Position numbers and translations under genes: made by a program
Source: a virus
IMG/VR virus record: IMGVR_UViG_3300030106_005270
Location: 16,773-37,444 of that record
Length of the DNA: 20,672 nucleotides
Direction: 5' to 3' (one strand)
Notes under the pieces: generated by a model
Told to the model about the DNA's origin: nothing
The model's database searches: none
Seen by the model: the letters and a program-made list of their open reading frames with translations, nothing else
Shown here: positions 14,409-20,672 of the stretch, one piece after another
Layout of the letters: each line of letters begins with the position of its first letter
How positions within the stretch are numbered: position 1 is the first letter of the stretch

Positions 14409-14569
14409 GATAAAAAGTAGTTAAACGCATCCTGTTCATTTTTTAGATCTTGTTGAAAAGAAAAATTGAGTTGATTTTGTAAAGTTGTTAAAGACTCTAG
14501 TATTTGTCTTTGATTTTCTACATCATATTCAGGTTTTGGATCAGGTATGTAGTTAGTTACTTTAGCCAT
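14405..14569 (-). CDS. 54-aa conserved-position small protein
   Basis: A complete ORF too short for usual length cutoffs: ATG at 14569-14567, TGA at 14407-14405, starting MAKVTNYIPDPKPEYDVENQ and ending NEQDAFNYFLS. Residues about 17-50 are helical and amphipathic (QRQILESLTTLQNQLNFSFQ). It overlaps the stop region of the upstream 262-aa gene by 8 bp and the start of the beta-rich gene by 4 bp (ATGA), exactly filling what would otherwise be a 150-bp hole in an operon with almost no gaps. No function recognised; a small tail-assembly or adaptor protein is plausible. Confidence 0.68.
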   Translation of the reverse strand: MAKVTNYIPDPKPEYDVENQRQILESLTTLQNQLNFSFQQDLKNEQDAFNYFLS

Positions 14570-15350
14570 AAAAGCCTCTTCTAGAGTCTCTTACAGCATC
14601 TCTAGATGTAAACCCACTAACTCCTACACCTGGACTTCTAGATGCTCTTTTTTCAGTTGCAAATTGTGCTTGACTAGGTGCTCCTGATAAAGCTTGTTTA
14701 ATGTCTTGTAAATTCTTTTCTGAATAATTTTTACCCTCTGCTTTTCTTTTAATTAAATTAGCTAATCTATTTTCTAATCGTCTTTGTTCTCTTGCAGGCT
14801 CAGAATAAAAACCACCTAATGCATTCATTCTATTTAATTGTCTAGGTGTGAAACCCATAATACCCATAGTTGCAGGTCTATAAAAATCAGATTCTTTTGG
14901 TCTAAATATAGAGTTAATGAGAGTGCCTATTATTCCAGCATTATCAAGATAATTTTGTATACCTTTTAAAAATCCTCCTTTCTCTTCTTCGTCATCTTCT
15001 GTTACTACACCTGTAGCCTCCTCATCATAATCAAGACCCTGAAAAGAAGGTTCTAATTCTGAAAGACCTAGTATACCACTTGCAAAGTCAGCCTCTTTAG
15101 CAGCTCGTGCACTTCTATCAAGACCTCTAAAGTCACCTTCTTGTTGCTTAGCTAAAAATGTAGAGGTGTCAAAAATATTTGATGGTCTATTTTTTTCAAT
15201 TAATTGCTTTATTAAATCAGTGTTTACAATACCAAAATTATCTTGGAAAGGTGTAAATTGTAAATTAGAACCTACGTTTCTAAATTTTACTGATCCATCA
15301 GTATCTATAAATTGTTCTTTTAGTTGTCCGTCAGCACCTATAAATTGCAT
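14562..15350 (-). CDS. Virion-type protein, unknown function
   Basis: 262 aa. N-terminus beta-like (MQFIGADGQLKEQFIDTDGS). An acidic stretch (ATGVVTEDDEEEKGG, about 112-126) precedes a hydrophobic segment DNAGIIGTLINSIF. The C-terminal third is basic: FTPRQLNRMNALGGFYSEPA (residues about 168-187), then a basic helix (REQRRLENRLANLIKRK) and a Ser/Arg-rich tail ending SRRGFYG. The NRMNALGGFYSEPAREQRR block is one I have seen in marine phage virion proteins. The gene starts 2 bp after the tail-hub-like gene ends, so it is likely part of the tail tip or ejection apparatus. No enzyme motif. Role inferred from context only. Confidence 0.55.
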   Translation of the reverse strand: MQFIGADGQLKEQFIDTDGSVKFRNVGSNLQFTPFQDNFGIVNTDLIKQLIEKNRPSNIFDTSTFLAKQQEGDFRGLDRSARAAKEADFASGILGLSELEPSFQGLDYDEEATGVVTEDDEEEKGGFLKGIQNYLDNAGIIGTLINSIFRPKESDFYRPATMGIMGFTPRQLNRMNALGGFYSEPAREQRRLENRLANLIKRKAEGKNYSEKNLQDIKQALSGAPSQAQFATEKRASRSPGVGVSGFTSRDAVRDSRRGFYG

Positions 15351-15352
15351 TA

Positions 15353-17317
15353 CTACCTTCTTCCATCCGGTTGAGCATCTAATCTCAACGTACCATATCT
15401 CCAGCTTTCACCGGTAGAATCATTTTCTATTTTAATTGAGACTAGTCTTCCTCTAGCTCTAGTATCTACCTTATCAGTTGTTTGAGTAACTGTAAAGGGT
15501 CCAAGTGGTGAACTAACAGCTACATCATCAGGATAAGAACTTACAAATAAAGTTACCTTAGCATTGCCTGTTTGATACTTAAAATCTGGTATAAAACGTC
15601 TTACAGCCATAAAAAACTCACCATCTCCTCTATAATCTACTACACCCGTTGCTTGACCCAGAGCACTTCTTCTTGAAGTTATGTCCCAATCACCTGATCT
15701 AATAAATGCAGGTATGGCTGTTGTTCCAGAACTGTTAACTTGATCTGTGCCTTCTTCATGTTCATAGTAAATACTAGCTCCATATTTATTTGTAATTCCT
15801 AATATATCAGGAAACACAGGTGTTAAGGTATCACCATAATCCGTAGCATAAGGAGCATCAAATACCCCTTGATCAACGTATGTTGTTCTATCTAAAGATG
15901 AAGTTGTCCATATGTTTTCAGAATAATTATACGTTACGCATCTGTCTATTTGATCTGATCCATCTTTTGGATAAAACCAATTTACTTCCGTGTATAAATT
16001 ATTAGCTCCAGAAAAAATTACATCTCTAGAATCAAAGTTTAAACCGAGATTATCTCCATCTGTGCTAAATACAAAATCTTCTACTAATGATGGCAATGAC
16101 TTTACTGTTCCGTCAAATGCGAAAAAACCACCTTCAGCTCCCATCCAAAATACTATTCCATTTACAAAGGTAGCTGCATGCTGACCTATGCAACCACAAT
16201 TAGTTCCGACTTGTCTTACAGAAAAAGTAAATGGTGGACCAACAAACTGAATAACATAAGCTGCTAAATCAGTTATAACAAATACATAATCTTTACCTTG
16301 AAGAGCTGCTCTAATCTCATTGCCAGTATCCAATCTAAATGTACCAGCGGTATTAGTCGCTGTTGGTGCGTACGTGTTTAAATCTTCTTGGTTGGAAAAT
16401 CTTACAAACATGGGATCTTGCGTAGCTGGTGATCCAATTGTGGTTTCGGTTCCAAAGTGAAATAAATGTCTATCTCTATCTGAAACTAATGTAAATCTAG
16501 TTGTAGTTGGATTATTTGTAGTTTGAAAATTACTTGTAGTTTTAGATGCTCTTTGAGCTCTAGGATTAGAAGCTCCAGCGTTCCATGTAAAAGTTTCTCC
16601 ATTAAATACAGTTGCAACTAATACTTGACCAAAATTATCAAGACTCCAGTTTCCTGGATCTAGGGTCACGTCACTTGTTGCTCTTGGTGTATCCCATGTA
16701 GATGCTCCCCATGTAGATGTACTCCAACCAAATCCGGTAGTTTGAATTGTAGGTCCAACTTCAACGTAAGGATTAACGGTTGCAGCACCAGCTGCTGTCA
16801 TACCCGTTCCTCCTTCATTTCTTACAGCTTGAACAGTAAATTTATCTACGGTTGCAACTGTTAAAATTTCATAAGTTTTTTCTAACTCACCTGAAGTAAA
16901 ATCTGATGCACCTGTAACTGTTACTCCAGATAGAGTCACATATCTTCCTACAGCTAATCCATGTGATCCTTTATTAACTTGTAAAACATTTGACCCATTA
17001 ACCGTTGTTAATGTGCATCCTGTAATAGCTGTATCTAAAGGAGTAATGTCAAAAAAATCATTACCATAATATAAAAAAAGACCTTGTGAAGTTCCAATGG
17101 CTGAATATTTTTCTCCAGCAAAGCTAGAAAACGTTAATTGTGCCCTTGCAGCTCCAGGTAATGTTTTCTGAGCTGAGGTTAATTGTAGCCAACCACCTAT
17201 TTTTTCAGGTAATCCATATCTAAATCTTACAAAATCACCGTCAGTCCATTGTCCCTCTGCCCCTGATTCTGTGTCTTGTTTGTTAAATCCTGCCTTGAAT
17301 TTTAATTTTTGTAGCAT
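15353..17317 (-). CDS. Large tail hub / DNA-stabilisation-like protein (P22 gp10-like by analogy)
   Basis: 654 aa, predominantly beta strand, with repeated blade-like segments (SAIGTSQGLFLYYGNDFFDI; RHLFHFGTETTIG; KDYVFVITDLAAYVIQFVG; GIVFWMGAEGGFFAFDGTV), suggesting a beta-propeller. The N-terminus FKAGFNKQDTESGAEGQWTD then DFVRFRYGLPEKIGGW is characteristic of a phage tail family, functionally comparable to the P22 packaged-DNA-stabilisation or tail-hub proteins. A cysteine pair (TNCGCIG) occurs near the middle. Ends with an Arg-rich tail. It is the first gene of this leftward late block, 44 bp from the divergent oxygenase gene. No strong ribosome-binding site precedes ATG 17317. Structural role confident; exact tail position inferred. 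Confidence 0.65.
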   Translation of the reverse strand: MLQKLKFKAGFNKQDTESGAEGQWTDGDFVRFRYGLPEKIGGWLQLTSAQKTLPGAARAQLTFSSFAGEKYSAIGTSQGLFLYYGNDFFDITPLDTAITGCTLTTVNGSNVLQVNKGSHGLAVGRYVTLSGVTVTGASDFTSGELEKTYEILTVATVDKFTVQAVRNEGGTGMTAAGAATVNPYVEVGPTIQTTGFGWSTSTWGASTWDTPRATSDVTLDPGNWSLDNFGQVLVATVFNGETFTWNAGASNPRAQRASKTTSNFQTTNNPTTTRFTLVSDRDRHLFHFGTETTIGSPATQDPMFVRFSNQEDLNTYAPTATNTAGTFRLDTGNEIRAALQGKDYVFVITDLAAYVIQFVGPPFTFSVRQVGTNCGCIGQHAATFVNGIVFWMGAEGGFFAFDGTVKSLPSLVEDFVFSTDGDNLGLNFDSRDVIFSGANNLYTEVNWFYPKDGSDQIDRCVTYNYSENIWTTSSLDRTTYVDQGVFDAPYATDYGDTLTPVFPDILGITNKYGASIYYEHEEGTDQVNSSGTTAIPAFIRSGDWDITSRRSALGQATGVVDYRGDGEFFMAVRRFIPDFKYQTGNAKVTLFVSSYPDDVAVSSPLGPFTVTQTTDKVDTRARGRLVSIKIENDSTGESWRYGTLRLDAQPDGRR

Positions 17318-17361
17318 ATAGTGGGTTATACAATAGTTTTTTTAAGAATGAAAGATCGAAA
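17318..17361. promoter_or_regulatory. Divergent intergenic region with weak promoter candidates
   Basis: 44 bp between the leftward tail-hub gene and the rightward oxygenase genes. Plus strand: TACAAT at 17329-17334 resembles a -10 box but has a poor -35. Minus strand: TATAAC about 17330-17325 with TTCATT 16 nt upstream is a weak pair. Both directions must start or be read through here, so some promoter is expected; the sequence does not settle which. Confidence 0.3.
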
Positions 17362-17967
17362 ATGATTAGCATATTAGATAAAAACTCTAAAATTAGTGAG
17401 CATAAAAGCAGCCTCAATATTACTTATCCTAGAACCGTAAATATAATATTTGGTAATTATCCATATCCTGAAGTTCTTCATAATCTAATTATAGAAATTA
17501 AAAACAATGTTAAGGAACACATGAATGGATATACAAATGTAAAGGGTGGAATGACAGAATGGGGTCATTTTGTAGATAATCCTCTTTTTAAAAATTTCTT
17601 TGCTCATTTAATTAATAAACATCAAATAACTCATGGAGATATATTTCAATTTTTTTATGAAAAATTTATGTTACAGGACGTTTGGGGTAATGAAATTAAG
17701 AAAGGTGATAGTTTAGAATATCATACTCACCCGTGTTATCATGGTATATTTTATTTAACTAAAGGGTGTGATTTAATATTACCTGAATTAAATTTAAAAA
17801 TATCCCCTGAACCAGGAGATTATTATATTTTTCCTCCTCATATTTTACATGGTTTTGAGCCTGTAAAAGAGGAAGAAACAAGATATAGTTTAATATTTAA
17901 TATATTAGAAAATAAACCATTTGAATTTTCTAAAAAACTTAGGACACTAAATGAAAAGAACAGTTAA
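17362..17967 (+). CDS. Putative 2-oxoglutarate/Fe(II) oxygenase, Oxy_5-like
   Basis: 201 aa, double-stranded beta-helix pattern. The motif run LEYHTHPCYHGIFYL (118-132; His121, His123 and His127), a buried strand, PEPGDYYIFPPHILHGFEPV (149-168; distal His163) and RYSLIFNI (174-181; Arg174) follows the layout of 2OG-FeII_Oxy_5 proteins (H-x-H-P...GxxYL...FP..xxHxxxP...R.S..FN). His163 and one of the first His residues are likely iron ligands and Arg174 the 2-oxoglutarate anchor. The N-terminal 100 residues are helical. Reaction would be hydroxylation with CO2 release; substrate unknown. It lies on the strand opposite to the late operon and overlaps the next oxygenase by 17 bp, so both are one transcript. 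ATG at 17348 is out of frame. No clear ribosome-binding site. Confidence 0.7.
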   Translation: MISILDKNSKISEHKSSLNITYPRTVNIIFGNYPYPEVLHNLIIEIKNNVKEHMNGYTNVKGGMTEWGHFVDNPLFKNFFAHLINKHQITHGDIFQFFYEKFMLQDVWGNEIKKGDSLEYHTHPCYHGIFYLTKGCDLILPELNLKISPEPGDYYIFPPHILHGFEPVKEEETRYSLIFNILENKPFEFSKKLRTLNEKNS

Positions 17968-18538
17968 TATAAATAATTTTATAGGGACTTATGATGGTCA
18001 TATTACAGATCAAGAATGTAACAAAGCCATAGACATGTACGAACAACAAAATAAATTTAATAAAACATTAAATAGAATAGCTTTTGAAGGAGCTTCTATT
18101 ACTAAAAAACAAGATCAACAATTTTTTGCTGCTAAAGATAACGTAGATGTTTGGTGGGAAAATTTAAAACCTATGATGTTAAATTTTGATCAAGCTTTAC
18201 TTCATTACAAAAATGCAACTGGAGCTGGTGATGTTTTTCCAGATTTATTTTACACATCTTTAAAAATACAAAAAACTTTACCTACTGAGGGATATCATGT
18301 TTGGCATGTTGAACATGGAGCTGGTTTTGAAAATGAACCTAGAGCTTTAGTGTTTTCTATATATTTAAATGATGTTAAGGAGGGTGGAGAAACAGAATTT
18401 TTACATCAATCAGTAAGAGTTAAACCTAAAAAAGGTAGAATAGTTATTTGGCCTGCTGGTTTTCCTTATCTTCATAGAGGTAATCCACCATTATCAGGTG
18501 AGAAATATATTTTAACTTCTTGGATGATGTTAAGATAA
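17951..18538 (+). CDS. Putative 2-oxoglutarate/Fe(II) oxygenase, prolyl-4-hydroxylase-like
   Basis: 195 aa. C-terminal jelly-roll core: GYHVWHVEHG (114-123), RALVFSIYLNDVKEGGETEF (131-150), VRVKPKKGRIVIWPAGFPYL (155-174) then HRGNPP (175-180), and GEKYILTSW (183-191). This matches the phage and bacterial P4H-like family. Expected iron ligands are His119 and Glu121 (an H-x-E rather than the usual H-x-D) with distal His175; Lys185 would bind 2-oxoglutarate. Length is as expected for the single-domain enzymes. It overlaps the previous oxygenase by 17 bp and ends directly against the convergent collar gene. Substrate unknown; possibilities include proline or lysine in a phage fibre or host protein, or a nucleic acid. 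Confidence 0.78.
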   Translation: MKRTVNINNFIGTYDGHITDQECNKAIDMYEQQNKFNKTLNRIAFEGASITKKQDQQFFAAKDNVDVWWENLKPMMLNFDQALLHYKNATGAGDVFPDLFYTSLKIQKTLPTEGYHVWHVEHGAGFENEPRALVFSIYLNDVKEGGETEFLHQSVRVKPKKGRIVIWPAGFPYLHRGNPPLSGEKYILTSWMMLR

Positions 18539-19117
18539 TTAAGTTTTAATAATGTATATTAAAGCTAAATAAGGCTGTATTACAGATGTTGCATCTCCAG
18601 TAAACGTAGCACTCATATTATGATCGTGTCCCCCGCCACTTCCTGTGCTTCCAGTATTGGAAGGACTAAAACCAGGTCTAAGGTTTTCATTAAATTGCGA
18701 TTGACCTCTACGCATGTTAGATGATGCGTTACCACCACCAGGGTGAGAGTGAGATGCAAGTTGCGCTGTGCTTAAAGTAGCATTAGCGGTAGTTCCGCCA
18801 ATATTTCCTGTTGTAGCGACGGTAGCTGCTCCGCCAGTGGAAGCTAAAGATTTGTTTGGAGATTTACTAACTGGAACTCTATCCTGTATGTCGGGTAACT
18901 CAAAAGTAGTAGCACCATCTCCCGAACCATAAGTTGTACCTATGACAGCAAATAAAGCAGAATAAGTTGATCGTGAAACGGTTGCACCATTGCACTCTAA
19001 GAAACCACTAGGTAATGATGATGCAGTCCAAGGGACTATAGTAGCTGTAGGTATAAGCTCTAAACCTGTTATGTTTTGACCATCATAGTCATATCTAGTT
19101 GCTTCATAATTAGCCAT
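18539..19117 (-). CDS. Tail-collar-domain short tail fibre protein (paralogue A)
   Basis: 192 aa. The Phage_Collar (Tail_Collar/MdpB-type) domain is clear: TIVPWTASSLPSGFLECNGA (26-45), TVSRSTYSALFAVIGTTYGS (46-65), then GDGATTFELPDIQDRVP. The C-terminal part has two His-rich, Gly-rich turns, ASHSHPGGGN (121-130) and GGGHDHN (161-167), similar to the metal-binding H-x-H stations of phage fibre tips, and ends TSVIQPYLALIYIIKT. Likely trimeric receptor-binding or collar protein at the tail. Paralogous to the gene at 19539-20117 (147 of 192 identical by hand, no gaps). Ribosome-binding site AAGGTG is weak. Its stop abuts that of the + strand oxygenase (18538/18539). Confidence 0.82.
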   Translation of the reverse strand: MANYEATRYDYDGQNITGLELIPTATIVPWTASSLPSGFLECNGATVSRSTYSALFAVIGTTYGSGDGATTFELPDIQDRVPVSKSPNKSLASTGGAATVATTGNIGGTTANATLSTAQLASHSHPGGGNASSNMRRGQSQFNENLRPGFSPSNTGSTGSGGGHDHNMSATFTGDATSVIQPYLALIYIIKT

Positions 19118-19136
19118 ATAATTTTCACCTTATTTA

Positions 19137-19529
19137 TTAAGACGAATAAGAAGTTGGTCGAGCACCTAGTCTAGCAATTTTTTCAGATTCAGTTTCAGGA
19201 ACAAACTCCCCTTCTTCATTCTCTGTACCAGAGTTATCATTATCCCAATTAGCTTGTAGTTGTGCTAAATGTTCACTATCCCATTTGTCTATAAACGGTT
19301 GAAAATCAATTCCTGTGCTAGCAAAAGTAGAGTGAGGTGTAGTATCTCTATATTCTACTTCATCACTTGCTACAGCGTTTCCATAATGAATAGCCCAGAT
19401 ATTTGAAAAAGATGAATTTGACCAGAAAGAATCATCGTTAATGACATAAGCATTACCTGCTCCATCACCAACTTGTTTGATGATTTTTTTATCTTCCATT
19501 ATTACTGTCCAATTTCCTATACTTGCCAT
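19137..19529 (-). CDS. Small acidic tail-fibre-associated protein, unknown function
   Basis: 130 aa, acidic with Trp-rich motifs: MASIGNWTVIMEDKKIIKQV, FWSNSSFSNIWAIHYG (35-50), VEYRDTTPHSTF (58-69) and FIDKWDSEHLAQLQANWDND (79-98). The order (small beta-domain then helix) is like small proteins encoded between fibre genes in marine phages, which may be fibre chaperones or adhesin caps (role of T4 gp38 or gp57A type), but I see no direct motif for either. Strong AGGAG 7 nt before ATG 19529. Flanked by the two collar paralogues, so it probably was part of, or was carried with, the duplicated unit. Function unassigned. Confidence 0.6.
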   Translation of the reverse strand: MASIGNWTVIMEDKKIIKQVGDGAGNAYVINDDSFWSNSSFSNIWAIHYGNAVASDEVEYRDTTPHSTFASTGIDFQPFIDKWDSEHLAQLQANWDNDNSGTENEEGEFVPETESEKIARLGARPTSYSS

Positions 19530-19538
19530 ATTTTTCTC

Positions 19539-20117
19539 CTACGTCTTAATTATATATATCACAGTTATATAAGGTTGCAATACAGAAGTCGAATCTCCTG
19601 AAAAAGTTGCACTTAAATTGTGTGAGTGTCCTCCACCACTTCCTGCGTTTCCAGTTCCAGCTGATGAAAAACCTGGATTAATATTTTCGTTTAGCTGCCC
19701 CTGTCCTCTAGCACTGTTAGGTGATGCATTACCACCTCCAGGGTGACTGTGAGATGCTAATTGTGGTGTTGATAAAGTTGCGTTAGCTGTTGTGCCTCCA
19801 ACGTTTCCGCTTGAAGCTACCGTGTTTGCTCCACCTGTTGATGCTAAAGCTTTAGTTCCAGATTTTCCTAATGCAACATTGTCTTGAAGATCAGGTACTT
19901 CAAAAGTAGTTGCACCATCTCCAGCTCCGTAAGTTGTTCCTATAACTGCAAATAATGCAGAGTAAGTTGATCTTGAAACAGTGGCACCATTACACTCTAA
20001 AAAACCTGTTGGCACTGAAGAAGAGGACCACGGCACAATAGTTGCCGTTGGTATTCCTTCAATACCTGTAAGATTAGCACCATCAAAATCGTATTTAGTT
20101 GCTTCGTAGTTAGCCAT
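19539..20117 (-). CDS. Tail-collar-domain short tail fibre protein (paralogue B)
   Basis: 192 aa, same architecture as the 18539-19117 gene: TIVPWSSSSVPTGFLECNGA (26-45), TVSRSTYSALFAVIGTTYGA (46-65), His-rich ASHSHPGGGN and GGGHSHN, and a C-terminal QPYITVIYIIKT. Alignment is ungapped; differences cluster at 81-88 and 131-160, the part likely to face outwards, while the collar core is nearly invariant. AAGGAG ahead of ATG 20117 lies inside the 3' end of the upstream fibre gene, spacing 9 nt. Probable receptor-contact or collar protein; either duplicate could be functional or specialised. No sign of decay. Confidence 0.82.
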   Translation of the reverse strand: MANYEATKYDFDGANLTGIEGIPTATIVPWSSSSVPTGFLECNGATVSRSTYSALFAVIGTTYGAGDGATTFEVPDLQDNVALGKSGTKALASTGGANTVASSGNVGGTTANATLSTPQLASHSHPGGGNASPNSARGQGQLNENINPGFSSAGTGNAGSGGGHSHNLSATFSGDSTSVLQPYITVIYIIKT

Positions 20118-20120
20118 GGA

Positions 20121-20672
20121 TTATTTCTCCTTATAGGTCCAACCAGTAGTAGCGTCTCCAGAAAATACTAAGCAGAAAGCTGCGCCCTGTGTATTAACAA
20201 CAAGATCAGCCGCTGCATTAACTATATTAGAACCGTTTCTTCCTACAGTTAGAGCGTTAGAATTAAAATCATAACCTTGATCAACAAATGAAACTTCATC
20301 CCCTGTAGCAGGTGAGGCTGGAAGTGTAATTGTAACTCCTCCACCATTTGTATTTACTAAAAGTTGAGCTCCAGCTTGAACGGTTTCAGCTGCTGAAACT
20401 ACTCTCCAGTTTCTTTGCTCAGATAATTTTACGATGTTAGTTCCATCAGAATATAATACATAATTATTTCCTTCAGCTAAAAGGACACCTGTACCTGATG
20501 ATGTTTTAAAAGTTAAAGTGTTTCCTGCATGATCACATGCATTTTGTACGTGATAAACTTTTTCGATTGAATCTGGAATAGATACTGTTCTGTTGGCTGC
20601 TAAAGTTCCTGTTAATTTAATAACATCATTTTTACCATTTGATAAAGCACCATTAGTAAAAGTTAAAGATCT
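20121..20672 (-). CDS. Tail fibre protein, 5' end cut by window edge
   Basis: 183 residues of an open frame coming from beyond the right edge, ending TGWTYKEK at TAA 20123-20121. Visible: beta-helix-like repeats VIKLTGTLAANRTVSIPD and VLLAEGNNYVLYSDGTNIVK, then a C-terminal block with VTITLPASPATGDEVSFVDQ, NALTVGRNGSNI and AFCLVFSGDATTGW. That block is typical of the distal part of marine phage tail fibres (gene with a start far upstream). It is likely the main long fibre, with the collar proteins downstream. Start, full length and N-terminal domain are outside the window. Confidence 0.75.
   Translation of the reverse strand, partial: RSLTFTNGALSNGKNDVIKLTGTLAANRTVSIPDSIEKVYHVQNACDHAGNTLTFKTSSGTGVLLAEGNNYVLYSDGTNIVKLSEQRNWRVVSAAETVQAGAQLLVNTNGGGVTITLPASPATGDEVSFVDQGYDFNSNALTVGRNGSNIVNAAADLVVNTQGAAFCLVFSGDATTGWTYKEK

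Noticed and set aside
1-20672. tRNA genes, CRISPR arrays, insertion sequences, attachment sites
   Set aside because: No cloverleaf-like segment, spaced identical repeats, transposase motif or integrase gene was seen on either strand.

Overview
This window looks like about half of a small, AT-rich tailed-phage genome of marine origin. The best match by recollection is the uvMED or pelagiphage type, podovirus-like phages of SAR11-like hosts. Evidence for this is the strong A/T codon bias, tightly packed overlapping genes, a replication cassette with an archaeo-eukaryotic-type primase and a SNF2-like helicase, and long minus-strand virion and tail genes carrying peptide motifs I associate with marine phage metagenomes (for example GGRIGYASG and MFRKGG..GGIM). 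The taxonomic statement is inference; no terminase, portal or capsid gene lies in the window. There are no tRNA, rRNA, IS or CRISPR elements, and no stretch over 300 bases lacks a gene.

Layout. (1) 1-2617, minus strand: an early or replication operon read right to left. It holds a conserved phage protein of unknown role, a coiled-coil protein, a probable ssDNA-binding-like protein, and a primase cut by the left edge. A strong sigma70-like promoter (TTGACA-N16-TATATT) lies at 2253-2280, and a GC-rich hairpin sits between the SSB-like gene and the primase start. (2) 2669-4108, plus strand: a SNF2-like helicase driven from a 51-bp divergent promoter region. (3) 4105-17317, minus strand: a virion and tail operon. 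In transcription order it encodes a large tail-hub-like protein, an unknown virion-type protein, a 54-aa protein, a beta-rich protein, a small protein, a metal-site (arginase/UPF0489-like) protein, a GT-B and a GT-A glycosyltransferase, a GGRIGYASG-motif virion protein, a Gln/Ala-rich virion protein, another virion-type protein, a 1440-aa putative ejection protein and a holin-like membrane protein. (4) 17362-18538, plus strand: an island of two overlapping 2-oxoglutarate/Fe(II)-type oxygenases facing against the late operon. (5) 18539-20672, minus strand: the tail-fibre region, with two tandem paralogues of a collar-domain protein around a small acidic protein, downstream of a tail-fibre gene cut by the right edge.

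How it fits together. The left part primes and unwinds DNA. The right part builds the tail, its tip and the receptor-contacting fibres, and the ejection machinery. Inserted into this are modification enzymes (two glycosyltransferases, an arginase/UPF0489-like protein and two oxygenases) that could decorate phage or host surface molecules. Stop-start overlaps (TAATG, ATGA) and long 8-26 nt overlaps suggest extensive translational coupling. Functions beyond the conserved enzymes are inferred from motif, context and size; no database search was possible.
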